NCBI RefSeq assembly: GCF_016123485.1
Contig: NZ_JADCKQ010000003.1
Location: 281,166-345,165 of the forward strand
Origin: Halocynthiibacter styelae
Lineage (GTDB): Bacteria > Pseudomonadota > Alphaproteobacteria > Rhodobacterales > Rhodobacteraceae
DNA: 64,000 bases
Direction of reading: 5' to 3'
The notes beneath the pieces were generated by a model. That model saw only the letters and a list, made by a program, of their open reading frames with translations, did no database searches and was not told the DNA's origin. The position numbers and the translations under genes are program-made. Below, piece after piece: positions 17,757 to 26,831 of the stretch. Position 1 is the stretch's first letter; each line of letters begins with the position of its first letter.

Positions 17757-19589
17757 ATGTCAACCAAAGCACCATTTACGGATCTTGACATTAAAACGTC
17801 AGATTCAGGATTTTATGAGGGGTATAGCATCCCCATCGCTCTGATCAGTAAGGCCGTCATGGCGACGCTGGTGATCTGGGCCTTAGTCTGGCCAGCCAAT
17901 GCCAATGGCGTTCTGGGCAGCCTGAACTGGAAAATTCTGGGGGAGTTCAACGCCTTCTATATCATCATTACGGGCTTCTTTGCCTTCTTCCTGTTTGTGT
18001 TGGCTGCTTTGCCGCAAACCGGCAAGATCCGCATGGGCCGCGAAGGTGAGAAACCGGAGTTTTCAAACTTCTCCTGGTTCTCCATGATGTTTGGCGCCGG
18101 TCTTGGTGTGGGGCTTATGGTCTTCGCCACAGCTGAGCCTCTTGGCCTCTGGGGGTCAAACCCTGTCATCGTTGCCGGTGAGGTTGTTGGAAACACGCCC
18201 GAATCCGTGCAGTCAGGTTACCGCTATACCTTTGCTCACTATGGCATTCACGCCTGGGCGATCTATGTGGTGACAGGCTTGTCCCTTGCCTACTACGCCT
18301 ATACGCGTGGTCTGCCTTTGACCATCCGTTCTGCCCTGACACCGCTGTTTGGTAAATACATCAACGGTTTCATGGGCCATATTGTGGATGTTCTGGGTAT
18401 CGTAGCAACCATCCTTGGTGTGTCTGTCACCATCGGCTTTGGCGTCAGTCAGTTCATTGATGGTGTTTACGCGGTGACCGGTATGGAATGGATCATGGAT
18501 ATGGGCGGTGACGCACCTGTTCCCGGCACCGTTGGCCTGATTTCTGGTCTGCTTGTCATCATGGGCTTGTCCATTGTCTCTGCAGTAACCGGTGTCGATA
18601 AAGGCGTTAAGATCCTGTCGAACCTGAACCTGGTTCTGTCAGTTATCCTGCTGCTGACCTTTGTGATTTTCGGGTCCTTCATCTTCGCGATGACAACCTA
18701 TGCTTCTGCACTTGTGGATTACATTCTGCATTTTGTGCAAATCAGCTTTGGTGCATGGAGCCCGCAGGATCCTGCGGCATTTGCAGCAGCACTGCCAGAA
18801 GCAGCGCAGCCGCTGGCCGACGACCTTATCGGGGGTGCGACCAACGCATGGGGCAGCTTTGACGGCTTTAAATCCGGGTTGACCGGTGCGGCTGCTGAAC
18901 TGGATGATACAACCCTGGCTGCTGTTTATGACGCTGGTAATGCAGGTCGCCAATTCAGCTGGCAGGCAGGCTGGACAACCTTCTACTGGGCGTGGTGGAT
19001 TGCATTCTCACCTTTCGTGGGCCTGTTCCTTGCGCGCATTTCTAAAGGTCGTACCATCCGTGAATTCATCATCGGCTGTGTGTTTGCACCAACCGCAGTG
19101 TGCTTCGCATGGATGACCATTCTGGGCGCAACCGCGATTGATCTGGAAATTTCCGGGGTTGCCGATGGTGCAATTATCGCAGCGTCTCAGTCGTCCAAGC
19201 TGTTTGTGACTCTGGAACATATCATTTCCGGAGGTTTCCTGACGCTGATCACTGTGATGTGTGTGGTGTTGATCCTGACCTTCCTCGTGACTTCCGCTGA
19301 CTCTGGTATTCTCGTGATGAACACGATTATGTCCGGTGGGGAAACCCAGGCCGGGGTAAAACACCGGATCGTCTGGGGTCTGATCCTGACGCTTGTGATG
19401 GGGACATTGCTTGTGGCGGGTAAAGCCAATGGCGAAGTGGATCCGATGGAAGCACTGAAAAGCGCGATGATCATTGGTGCCCTGCCGTTCACCATGGTCA
19501 TGGGGCTGATGTGTGTGTCCCTGACAAAGGCGTTGTATAATGACAACAAACGCCGGAATGAGGGCACACAGGTCACACCTGCTGAGTAA
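17757..19589 (+). CDS. BCCT-family transporter
   Basis: 610-aa carrier with about 12 hydrophobic helices. Diagnostic segments are MFGAGLGVGLMVFATAEPLG (the glycine-rich helix 3 region) and FYWAWWIAFSPFVGLFLARI, followed by SKGRTIREF. BCCT proteins import glycine betaine, carnitine, choline, ectoine and related zwitterions. It likely brings in the substrate of the preceding operon. The start at 17757 follows a strong GGGAGGAG ribosome site; the longer frame upstream has none. A strong hairpin after the stop ends the operon. Confidence 0.92.
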   Translation: MSTKAPFTDLDIKTSDSGFYEGYSIPIALISKAVMATLVIWALVWPANANGVLGSLNWKILGEFNAFYIIITGFFAFFLFVLAALPQTGKIRMGREGEKPEFSNFSWFSMMFGAGLGVGLMVFATAEPLGLWGSNPVIVAGEVVGNTPESVQSGYRYTFAHYGIHAWAIYVVTGLSLAYYAYTRGLPLTIRSALTPLFGKYINGFMGHIVDVLGIVATILGVSVTIGFGVSQFIDGVYAVTGMEWIMDMGGDAPVPGTVGLISGLLVIMGLSIVSAVTGVDKGVKILSNLNLVLSVILLLTFVIFGSFIFAMTTYASALVDYILHFVQISFGAWSPQDPAAFAAALPEAAQPLADDLIGGATNAWGSFDGFKSGLTGAAAELDDTTLAAVYDAGNAGRQFSWQAGWTTFYWAWWIAFSPFVGLFLARISKGRTIREFIIGCVFAPTAVCFAWMTILGATAIDLEISGVADGAIIAASQSSKLFVTLEHIISGGFLTLITVMCVVLILTFLVTSADSGILVMNTIMSGGETQAGVKHRIVWGLILTLVMGTLLVAGKANGEVDPMEALKSAMIIGALPFTMVMGLMCVSLTKALYNDNKRRNEGTQVTPAE

Positions 19590-19600
19590 ATGAAAAACCG

Positions 19601-19635
19601 GGATCAGCAGAGACGCGCATATGCTCTGCTGATCC
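19601..19635 (+). terminator. Stem-loop after the BCCT gene
   Basis: Perfect 12-bp stem GGATCAGCAGAG / CTCTGCTGATCC with an 11-nt loop, 12 bp after the BCCT stop codon. There is no T-run afterwards, so it may act as an mRNA 3' stabiliser or a Rho-assisted terminator. Confidence 0.65.
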
Positions 19636-19866
19636 ATTCCCCGACGTCAAATTAGTCTATTCAAGAGAAACGTCTCAGGGGCACTGCATCGATTGCTAAG
19701 CACTCAACCAGGGCCATCAGCGGGAAGTACGTCGTGAAGTTTTAGCATTGGAAGTGAACTCTGATGTAACAATTAAAGCCAGAGGTAACCCTTGGTGACG
19801 AACCATGAAGGTCGCTGACGCCAGGGTGTTGATGACGACATGCCGTCTCAGCCGTTGGTGAAGCTG

Positions 19867-20241
19867 CTACAGGAGGTTTTGCCCAGAACCCTCAAAGGTC
19901 AGAATGTGACAGCTGATCATTTTCCATTGAAAAGGATGCGAGAGAATATCTCGTAAAATGAGTATACACAAGATTCGCTGTGTATTCAGATAATTTAAAA
20001 ATGTGTAGGGAGTCTCACTGAACAACAGATGCAAATATCTGACAGAGATACCATGGGCCTCGGAAACTTTTTCTGGGTTTAGGCTTTGATCGCCCAAGTG
20101 CTGATCAATATACATGTAGAACCGGCCAATAACTGAATTTGCGCGACCGTCGGGTTGCCTGGAGTCAGATGAGCGGACACTTTCTGTCGCAGAAAGAAAG
20201 TCGGTTGCTGCGCGGTTTACGGCCCAAAAGTAGAACCGCAA
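19867..20241 (-). pseudogene. Degenerate AraC-family regulator fragment
   Basis: The minus-strand frame encodes IGRFYMYIDQHLGDQSLNPE, then an AraC first helix-turn-helix (VSEAHGISVRYLHLLFSE), matching cupin-type AraC regulators. The second HTH is broken: traces (FQW, then DQLSHSD in another frame) show a frameshift near 19920. The N-terminal effector domain is missing. The preceding 231 bp after the BCCT terminator hold no gene I can support. This is a decayed gene between two operons. Confidence 0.6.
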
Positions 20242-20249
20242 AGCCTCGT

Positions 20250-20515
20250 TCAGTGTGTTTCAGGCGAGATATTGATATCCAACTCTTTTTGAACCACGTC
20301 CAGATAATCGTCATGACTTCGGAACTGCACGATATTGAGATATGTTCCGTCGGGTTTATGTACCAGTTCGCGGCGCGGAACGCCCGCCTCATGTGAGACA
20401 AAGTCCCTTTGGAAAATCGTCGAAGCTGCTCAAGATCAGTCTCCGTTTTGCCTTCGGCTAATTTGACCGGCGCAAGAACGGTAAGACCAAAAAGCGCGAG
20501 CGCGCCCTTCAACAA
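20250..20515 (-). pseudogene. Fragment of a small dimeric alpha/beta-barrel protein
   Basis: Two minus-strand frames join into one small protein: LTVLAPVKLAEGKTETDLEQ followed, after a frameshift near 20410, by QRDFVSHEAGVPRRELVHK and PDGTYLNIVQFRSHDDYLDV. This resembles antibiotic-biosynthesis-monooxygenase-like alpha/beta barrel proteins. The C-terminus stops early (ISPETH). It lies just upstream of the AraC fragment on the same strand, and such proteins are often paired with AraC regulators, so this is probably one decayed gene pair. Confidence 0.5.
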
Positions 20516-20570
20516 ACCCCATTTAGAACCCGCGGCCCCTGGCGCTTTGGTTTTGCGCCACGGGGTCAGA

Positions 20571-21995
20571 TTACCCGAAATGCAGGGTCTTTACTTCCTG
20601 GAAATCTTCGATCCCGATTGTGCCGCCTTCGCGACCGTTGCCCGACATTTTATATCCGCCAAAGGGCGACCCATAATTGAAACCGCCACCATTGATATGC
20701 ACGGCACCCGCCCGCAACTGGCCGGCGACCCGTTCCGCGCGCAGGGGATCACCGGTTTGCAGATAGGCCGCCAGACCGTAAGGCGTGTCATTGGCAATTG
20801 CGATGCCTTCGGCTTCGTCCTCAAAAGGAATGATCACAAGAACGGGGCCAAATATTTCCTCTTGGGCGATACGCATATCATTTCTGACATCGGCAAACAG
20901 CGTCGGGCGGACAAACCAGCCGGTGTCAAACCCTTCGGGCTTGCCCGGGCCGCCGGCCACCAGTCTGGCGCCTTCATCAATGCCGGCCCGGATCATCATC
21001 TGAACGCGGTCGTACTGAATGCGATCAAACAGCGGGCCCAGGTGATCGCCCTCTTGCGAAGGGTCGCCGACCTCATGCGCGTTGGCGGCCCGTGTGGCGA
21101 TTTCGACGACAGCATCGTAACAGGATCGTTCAACCAGCAGACGCGTCGGAGCATCGCAGGACTGGCCGGTGTTGTAAAAACATTCCTGCACCGATGCCGT
21201 CACACGGTCTTTCAGATCGCAATCGGCGAAGATCAGATTGGGGGATTTTCCACCAAGTTCCAGCGTCACGCGTTTGACCGTTTCTGCAGCATCTTTGGTC
21301 AATGCAACACCTGCACGGGTTGAGCCGGTGAAAGACATCATGTTGATGTCCTGATGTCGGGACATGGCAGCGCCTACGGTCGGACCATCCCCATGCACAA
21401 GGTTAAACACACCGGCAGGAAACCCCGCCGCATCAATGATTTCTGCGTAAATCGCGGCAGAGATTGGCGTGTGTTCCGAGGGTTTTAAAACACAGGTGCA
21501 GCCCGCAGCAAGCGCAGGCACCACCTTCAGAACAATCTGGTTCATTGGCCAGTTCCAGGGCGTAATCAGACCACAGACACCAACAGCTTCGCGCAGCAGG
21601 ATGTCGCCATTGTCCAGGGTTTCACGTTCAACCTGATGTTCAAGTGCGCTGATGAAAGCGTCCAGATGGCCCACTGCTGCATCGGCCTGTGCGTCACGAG
21701 ACATAGAAATGGGTGCCCCCATCTCAAGGCTCATGGCCTGGGCGAGATCTTCAAACCGGTTTTTTGTTTCAGCAAGAAGCGCGCGCAGAAGAGACAGGCG
21801 TTCTTCTTTGGAGGTCTGAGAGTAGCTTGCAAAAGCAGCCTTTGCCGCGGTGACCGCATGATCAACATCGGCCTGATTCCCCAGGATGATTGTGCCGATC
21901 TGCTGTTCTGTTGCGGGGTTCAGGATGGGGAATTCAGCAGCTGAGGCCGGGGTAACCCATTTTCCGTCGATATAGAATTTACGAAGATCACGCAT
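20571..21995 (-). CDS. Aldehyde dehydrogenase family protein
   Basis: 474-aa NAD(P)-dependent aldehyde dehydrogenase with ITPWNWPMNQIVLKVVPAL (cofactor binding), LELGGKSPNLIFADCD (catalytic Glu) and the nucleophile Cys in NTGQSCDAPTR. The ribosome site GGAGGAAAT precedes the ATG. It is the last gene of a minus-strand set: dehydrogenase, PanB-like enzyme, membrane hydroxylase, then this gene. It probably oxidises an aldehyde produced by that pathway. The exact substrate is unknown. It is not a close copy of the aldehyde dehydrogenase at 11867. Confidence 0.9.
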   Translation of the reverse strand: MRDLRKFYIDGKWVTPASAAEFPILNPATEQQIGTIILGNQADVDHAVTAAKAAFASYSQTSKEERLSLLRALLAETKNRFEDLAQAMSLEMGAPISMSRDAQADAAVGHLDAFISALEHQVERETLDNGDILLREAVGVCGLITPWNWPMNQIVLKVVPALAAGCTCVLKPSEHTPISAAIYAEIIDAAGFPAGVFNLVHGDGPTVGAAMSRHQDINMMSFTGSTRAGVALTKDAAETVKRVTLELGGKSPNLIFADCDLKDRVTASVQECFYNTGQSCDAPTRLLVERSCYDAVVEIATRAANAHEVGDPSQEGDHLGPLFDRIQYDRVQMMIRAGIDEGARLVAGGPGKPEGFDTGWFVRPTLFADVRNDMRIAQEEIFGPVLVIIPFEDEAEGIAIANDTPYGLAAYLQTGDPLRAERVAGQLRAGAVHINGGGFNYGSPFGGYKMSGNGREGGTIGIEDFQEVKTLHFG

Positions 21996-22066
21996 TTTAT
22001 TTCCTCCGGTGAAACCAACAGATGCAAAGGGGCAGGGCGCCTGATGTCAGAACCTCTGCGCATGTG

Positions 22067-23113
22067 TCATTTGGATGCATGGACTTTGCCTTTTGCATGC
22101 ATTTCGCGCTTGCGATTGCGGGTGCGCTTTGTGGCGTCTTCCGATCCGTCGTGATAGGTGCCAAACCACTTGTCCCAGGGCATTTCCGCGTTGCCATAAT
22201 TGCATTCGTAATACCGGTGATGCAGTTGATGAAAAAACGCACCCAACAGTAAGGCCTGACGATCTTTGGCCCAGATCGCTTCGTATCCGGAATGTGAGCT
22301 GGCGGCGCCAAGCATCAACCAATACCCAAGGAACAGCATGTGGACCGGATGGCTGGGCAGGATCAGCATAATCAAAAGCGCACTGAGATAGCCAAACGCC
22401 TCAACCGGGTGCATCGACATGCCAGACCAGGGGCCGGTGTTTACGTTGCGATGATGGACGGCGTGAACATGTTTGTAGATGAACGGCTGATGCAGCAGCA
22501 GATGCACAAGATAAAAATGCATGCTTTGCCACAGTGCCAACAGCGGAAACAGGGCAATAAACCAGATGGGATGCGCCGAAAAACTAAGCGTTTGGATGAA
22601 CTCATTTGCATACATCCAACGCAGAAAGGATTCGAGCACCGACAAGAACGTCGCGCCAAACACCATCGAATAATAAACGTTATCCCAGGTCTGATAGCCA
22701 AATTTGAACAGCGCGTTTTTGCGTTTCAGATATGGTCTTGGATCGTATTTCAGCAGTTTGCCTTGTCCGTCGACGCCATAAAACCAAAGATGCAGCCCGC
22801 CTGCGACAATCAGCAACAACAGCCAGTTGCGCACAAAAACATGCGCCAGCCATGCAAAAGAGAAACTGGTCTGATCCGGACCAACGGGTTGCATCAGGAA
22901 TGCGATAAGAAACGCAAGCAGCAGAAAAATTGAGCGGTCTGAAAATTGCAGCCAGTTCTGCCAGGCCCATTTTCCAAGCACGCCGAATTTTGGCGGCCAG
23001 GCCCAGTAGGGTGCGAATTTCACCGGCAATTCCGGATGCCAGTGCCATTCGCGGCTCATGGGGGCGGGTTCGGTTTTTGGGTGCTCTTCCGGGTCTGTGT
23101 TCGCTGTCGTCAT
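22067..23113 (-). CDS. Sterol desaturase/fatty acid hydroxylase family di-iron enzyme
   Basis: 348-aa integral membrane protein with four to five hydrophobic helices and the three histidine clusters of the di-iron hydroxylase superfamily: HFYLVH near residue 197, HAVHH near 217 and HQLHH near 297. These enzymes hydroxylate or desaturate sterols, fatty acids, carotenoids or small lipophilic molecules using O2. It is placed between a PanB-like enzyme and an aldehyde dehydrogenase, so it may start a degradative route by oxidising an alkyl or N-alkyl group. That role is inference. C-terminus is Lys/Arg-rich and cytoplasmic. Confidence 0.87.
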   Translation of the reverse strand: MTTANTDPEEHPKTEPAPMSREWHWHPELPVKFAPYWAWPPKFGVLGKWAWQNWLQFSDRSIFLLLAFLIAFLMQPVGPDQTSFSFAWLAHVFVRNWLLLLIVAGGLHLWFYGVDGQGKLLKYDPRPYLKRKNALFKFGYQTWDNVYYSMVFGATFLSVLESFLRWMYANEFIQTLSFSAHPIWFIALFPLLALWQSMHFYLVHLLLHQPFIYKHVHAVHHRNVNTGPWSGMSMHPVEAFGYLSALLIMLILPSHPVHMLFLGYWLMLGAASSHSGYEAIWAKDRQALLLGAFFHQLHHRYYECNYGNAEMPWDKWFGTYHDGSEDATKRTRNRKREMHAKGKVHASK

Positions 23114-23206
23114 GTCCTGTCCTTTTCTGAAAATCTGTTGGCTTCAGCGAAAAAACTGGCGGGGGCTCATAGGGGTATTTGCGTGATGCTTTGCGGAACA
23201 TGAATA

Positions 23207-24043
23207 TTACGCGTGGAAGGGGCGGCGTTTATCCAGCGCCTCGCGCAGCTTGTCATGTTCGCCTGGTTTCATCGCGATGGACGTCGCGCCATCCGGATAA
23301 CTGCCATCCAGCACCGCCGCGCGATAGGCCGTCAGGCCTTTCATGCGTTCGGCTTCTAATGTGGCGCGCGCCGCTGCCATATCGGCAAACGCTTTGGCAT
23401 GACGGGGGGCGTTTTCTGTGTCGCCGCTGGCATCGTCCTGAAACAGAAAGATCACATCCGCCGCATCCCCTGATCCGATCGAATGGGTGATCAAACCGGT
23501 GCGCGGGCTGAGTTCGGCAATGACTTCGCTGGCGACACATTCAAGTTCAACCGCATAAGCCCCGGCGTCTTCAAGGCGGCGGAGATCTTCGGCCAGTTGC
23601 AGGGCTTCATCCGCCGTGCGGCCATAGGCGCGCAGACCGCCGATATTGGTGGACAGGCGCGGCACAAGGCCAAGATGCCCCTGCACAGCAAGCCCTTCGT
23701 CCGCCAGCAATTCGACAGCCTTAAAACTGCGCAGCGTATAGACCGCGTCCGCACCAGCGGCGGCGGCACGAATGCCAGCGCGCAGGATATCCTGATGGGT
23801 TTCATAATCACTGGCCATCAGGGCGGCGGTTGTGAACGTGTCGGGCGCGCCGGCACGCACTTCTGCCAGGTCATGATCAACAATTGAAAGGTGATCAATT
23901 CCGGCATTCTGGGCGGCGGCCGCTTCGGTTCGATTTACAGCGGTGGTCTGGACAAATTTGCGCTTGCCTTTGCCCGCTTTAATATCTGCAACCGTCAGAT
24001 TGCGCGTCGCGGGCATTCCGCCATATGTGTAAATACGTTTCAT
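23207..24043 (-). CDS. Divergent PanB-like (ketopantoate hydroxymethyltransferase fold) enzyme
   Basis: 278-aa TIM-barrel protein whose centre matches PanB: GHLGLVPRLSTNIGG (residues 122-136), YGRTADEALQLAEDL, and GAYAVELEC (160-169), with the end resembling the PanB tail. The metal-binding Asp of the GDS motif is kept (Asp56) and the general Glu equivalent is Glu168. The second metal Asp (ADLPF in E. coli) is replaced by AALMA (73-77), and the substrate Lys/Glu pair (VKIEGG) by VYTLRS (101-106). It therefore probably does not make ketopantoate and may catalyse a different (retro-)aldol reaction. Spaced 17 bp from the upstream dehydrogenase gene. Confidence 0.75.
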   Translation of the reverse strand: MKRIYTYGGMPATRNLTVADIKAGKGKRKFVQTTAVNRTEAAAAQNAGIDHLSIVDHDLAEVRAGAPDTFTTAALMASDYETHQDILRAGIRAAAAGADAVYTLRSFKAVELLADEGLAVQGHLGLVPRLSTNIGGLRAYGRTADEALQLAEDLRRLEDAGAYAVELECVASEVIAELSPRTGLITHSIGSGDAADVIFLFQDDASGDTENAPRHAKAFADMAAARATLEAERMKGLTAYRAAVLDGSYPDGATSIAMKPGEHDKLREALDKRRPFHA

Positions 24044-24060
24044 CGCAACCGCCTTCCTGA

Positions 24061-25026
24061 TTATGCCACAGTCGCGCGGTCAGACCCCTGAGGGATCACT
24101 TCATAACCGGATTCTTCCGGTTCATCGTCCAGCATTTCGGCAGGGAAACCTGGCGCAAGAATATCCAGGCCTGTCGCCTCTTCCAGACGTTTGATGATGT
24201 TCGGAGAATAGCAACGCTCGCCGTAACGTTCGATACCGTCTTCAAAAATCTGCACCAGCATAGGTGAAATTTCCAGCGGAACATTGTGACGGTCTGCAAC
24301 CTGCTGGAACAGGCCTGCGTCCTTTTTCACAAGGTCCATGGTAAAGGAAATATCGCGTGACCCGTTCAGGATGACCTGGCTTTCGGTTTCATGGACAAAG
24401 GACGTGCCAGAGGAAATTTTCATCGCCTCATAAGTCGTGTTCAGGTCCATACCTGCGGCTTTTGCAGTCACAAGGGCTTCACAGCAGGTCACAAGGTTCG
24501 CGGTCGCCAGATAGTTGGTCACAACCTTCAGAACCGACGCAGACCCCAGATCGCCCGTGTGCAGAATGCGGCGGCCCATGGTGGTCAGGAAGGGTAGGAT
24601 GCGGTCAAACGTGGCGCGATCACAGCCCGCAAAGATCGAAATATTGCCGGTATCCGCCCGGTGGCAGCCACCAGAAACCGGGCAATCGACAGCCGTGCCG
24701 CCTGCGTCCATCACCATCGCGCCCAGACGTTTGACTTCTTCTTCGTCGGTGGTGGACATTTCCATCCAGATTTTACCTGCTGTCACTTCGGGCAACATCT
24801 GTTGCATCACAGCATCCGACGCCGCAGGGGAGGGCAGGCAGGTGATAACCGCGTCGCAGTCACGCATCAGTTGCGCCGGGTTTTCGGCGGATTTGGCACC
24901 GCGTTCGACAAAACCTGCAACCAGGTCTTCGTTCAGGTCATGTACTGTCAGGTCCACCCCGTTGCGCAGCAAACTGCCGCTCAGTTTGCCGCCGACATTG
25001 CCAAGGCCAATAAATCCAACTTTCAT
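24061..25026 (-). CDS. 3-hydroxyisobutyrate dehydrogenase-type NAD(P) oxidoreductase
   Basis: 321-aa beta-hydroxyacid dehydrogenase. The N-terminal Rossmann motif KVGFIGLGNVGGKLSGSLL is followed by the family substrate motif DCPVSGGCHRADTG near residues 118-131 and the catalytic Lys region KVVTNYLATAN near 170. It oxidises or reduces a 3-hydroxy acid. The start is set at ATG 25026, where the Rossmann strand begins. First gene of the minus-strand operon with the PanB-like enzyme, hydroxylase and aldehyde dehydrogenase; divergent from a LysR gene that likely regulates it. Confidence 0.88.
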   Translation of the reverse strand: MKVGFIGLGNVGGKLSGSLLRNGVDLTVHDLNEDLVAGFVERGAKSAENPAQLMRDCDAVITCLPSPAASDAVMQQMLPEVTAGKIWMEMSTTDEEEVKRLGAMVMDAGGTAVDCPVSGGCHRADTGNISIFAGCDRATFDRILPFLTTMGRRILHTGDLGSASVLKVVTNYLATANLVTCCEALVTAKAAGMDLNTTYEAMKISSGTSFVHETESQVILNGSRDISFTMDLVKKDAGLFQQVADRHNVPLEISPMLVQIFEDGIERYGERCYSPNIIKRLEEATGLDILAPGFPAEMLDDEPEESGYEVIPQGSDRATVA

Positions 25027-25048
25027 ATGCGCGTTCCCTGTCCTGTTG

Positions 25049-25065
25049 TAAGCCAAAAGGGCTTA
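25049..25065. promoter_or_regulatory. Inverted repeat TAAGCC-N5-GGCTTA
   Basis: Perfect 6+6 inverted repeat in the 132-bp gap between the divergent hydroxyacid dehydrogenase gene and lysR. A further GGCTTA half-site lies near 25103. A good candidate binding site for the adjacent LysR protein. Confidence 0.55.
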
Positions 25066-25158
25066 TATTTTGCGTTGATTGGTCAAACAAAGAACATTGC
25101 GTGGCTTAAGTAAAACGAATAAAAAGGAGAAATATGGTCAATTATTTTTGGTGATAAA

Positions 25159-26028
25159 ATGCCCAAACTACCAAATTTGATCTGGCTGCGGTCCTTTGAA
25201 TGTGCAGCACGACACATGAGCTTTACGACGGCGGCGCAGGAGCTGGGTGTCACACAGACTGCGCTTAGCCTGCATGTCCGGTCGCTGGAAACAGATCTGG
25301 GGTGCAAGCTTTTTACACGCGCCGCACGTAAGCTGAGCCTGACGGAAGTCGGACAGGCCTATGCGTTTTCAATTCGCCGCGCCCTGACTGAAATTGACCT
25401 GTCGACCAACAGCCTTTTTGGCGTGACCCACCTGCAAGAGTTGACCGTGCGGGTGCCGATTTCGACCTCTGCATTGTTTCTGGCGCCGAGATTGCCGGAA
25501 TTTGCCCGGAAATATCCCGAAGTATCGGTCAGGCTGGTTTCCAATATCTGGGCTGAATCCGCCGGTAAAGAAGACGTCGATGTTGAGCTGCGCCTGGGCG
25601 TGGATGATTGGAACCGCGGAACGGCGAAGGCTATTTCAACGGAAAGAATCGTCCCGATCGCGCCGAAATCCCACATGGCATCCTCAGATGCTTTTACCGA
25701 TTTACCATTTGTTCAGATCTTAGGGTTTCAGGACATGTGGCAAAGATATGTTACCAAATTCAGGGAACAACCGGCCGAAGTCACCCCCACATATTCTGTC
25801 GATACAACCATCGCCGCGATAGATATTGTTGCCGCCGGAGGTGGGTATTCCGTTGTTTTGGAACGCTTTGCAAACACAGCAATAGAAAGCGGCAGATCCA
25901 TTGCAATTGCCGGAAAGCCGATGCCGATTGAACAGGCGCATCACATTGTTGCGGGGCAGAATTTGAATTCAAACAACATCGCCAGACAGTTTTTTGAGGC
26001 CTGGCTTGAAACGGTATTCGCTGAATGA
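25159..26028 (+). CDS. LysR-family regulator (GcvA-like)
   Basis: 289 aa with N-terminal HTH LRSFECAARHMSFTTAAQEL, the pattern of the GcvA/AmpR subgroup, and an effector-binding domain. It is divergent from the dehydrogenase/PanB-like/hydroxylase/aldehyde dehydrogenase operon and is its probable regulator. AAGGAG lies upstream, with ATG at 25159. The 3' end converges on the GntR gene (13 bp apart). Confidence 0.88.
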   Translation: MPKLPNLIWLRSFECAARHMSFTTAAQELGVTQTALSLHVRSLETDLGCKLFTRAARKLSLTEVGQAYAFSIRRALTEIDLSTNSLFGVTHLQELTVRVPISTSALFLAPRLPEFARKYPEVSVRLVSNIWAESAGKEDVDVELRLGVDDWNRGTAKAISTERIVPIAPKSHMASSDAFTDLPFVQILGFQDMWQRYVTKFREQPAEVTPTYSVDTTIAAIDIVAAGGGYSVVLERFANTAIESGRSIAIAGKPMPIEQAHHIVAGQNLNSNNIARQFFEAWLETVFAE

Positions 26029-26041
26029 AACCGCAGGCTGG

Positions 26042-26698
26042 CTATTCCGCCGCCGCTTTCAGGCTTTTCATCAGGCTATGGAATTTTTCACCCTGCACCG
26101 CAACATGGCTTCGAAGGGCGTTTGCGGCCTGATCGGGGCACCCATTCCGCAATGCATCGACGATGGCTTCGTGTTCTGCCATCGATTGCTGCATGCGTCC
26201 GCGTAAACGCAGCTGCTGACGTCGGTAGGGTTTCAGGTTTTTATGAAGCTTCAGGGCTTCCTGTTCGAGGAAACTATTCCCAGACTGCTTATAAATCAGA
26301 TGATGGAAACGTTCATTTTCCGCGTAATAACCGTCAGGGTTTTTATCGTCTATTGCCTGCTGGCAGGCGCGGTTTGCCTCTTCCAGTGTCAGAATCGCCT
26401 CATCCGTGATCCGCATCGCGGCAAACCTGCCGCAGACGGCTTCCAGTTCGGCCATGACTTCAAACATTTCGATCAGTTTGACAGGTCCTGGCTGGCGCAC
26501 AAACGCGCCGCGTCGCGGAATAAGTTCAACCAGACCAGAGGTCGCCAGCCGCTGAAACGCTTCCCTGAGCGGGGTTCTTGAGACGTTAAAACTTTGCGCC
26601 AGGCGTATTTCATCAAGGCGGTCTCCGTCGGAAAAACCTCCGCTGAAAATGAGTTCTTCAAGGTTTTCGGCGATCTCGTCGGCACGTCTTTTCTGCAT
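26042..26698 (-). CDS. matR: GntR-family (FCD) regulator of malonate genes
   Basis: 218-aa FadR-subfamily repressor: winged HTH with LAQSFNVSRTPLREAFQRLA and a C-terminal FCD domain with metal-binding His residues (ENERFHHLIY, later RSHVAVQGEKFH). It is divergent from the malonate TRAP/matA/matB operon and a TTGTATACAA palindrome sits between them, as described for MatR in rhizobia. The start at 26698 (MQKRRADEIAENL) is preferred; longer frames cross the operator. Expected to repress the operon until malonate binds. Confidence 0.85.
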   Translation of the reverse strand: MQKRRADEIAENLEELIFSGGFSDGDRLDEIRLAQSFNVSRTPLREAFQRLATSGLVELIPRRGAFVRQPGPVKLIEMFEVMAELEAVCGRFAAMRITDEAILTLEEANRACQQAIDDKNPDGYYAENERFHHLIYKQSGNSFLEQEALKLHKNLKPYRRQQLRLRGRMQQSMAEHEAIVDALRNGCPDQAANALRSHVAVQGEKFHSLMKSLKAAAE

Positions 26699-26742
26699 AA
26701 AATCACTATCGGGTGATTTGAGGTCAAACGCAAGGATGCATT

Positions 26743-26758
26743 TCTTGTATACAAAAAA
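26743..26758. promoter_or_regulatory. MatR-type operator, TTGTATACAA palindrome
   Basis: Contains the perfect palindrome TTGTATACAA (26746-26755) in the context TTCTTGTATACAAAA. It lies between divergent matR and dctP and resembles the TCTTGTA/TACA sequence I recall for rhizobial MatR. Confidence 0.7.
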
Positions 26759-26831
26759 CTTGACCTGAAAAACAATCAATGCGTAGGCTTGCCTATGTCT
26801 GCTGACCCAGGTGGACACAAGGGAGGAAGAA

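Noticed and set aside
22340..22933. 197-codon plus-strand frame over the hydroxylase gene
   Set aside because: Gln/Lys/Arg-rich mirror of histidine-box codons. The minus-strand frame has all three histidine clusters.
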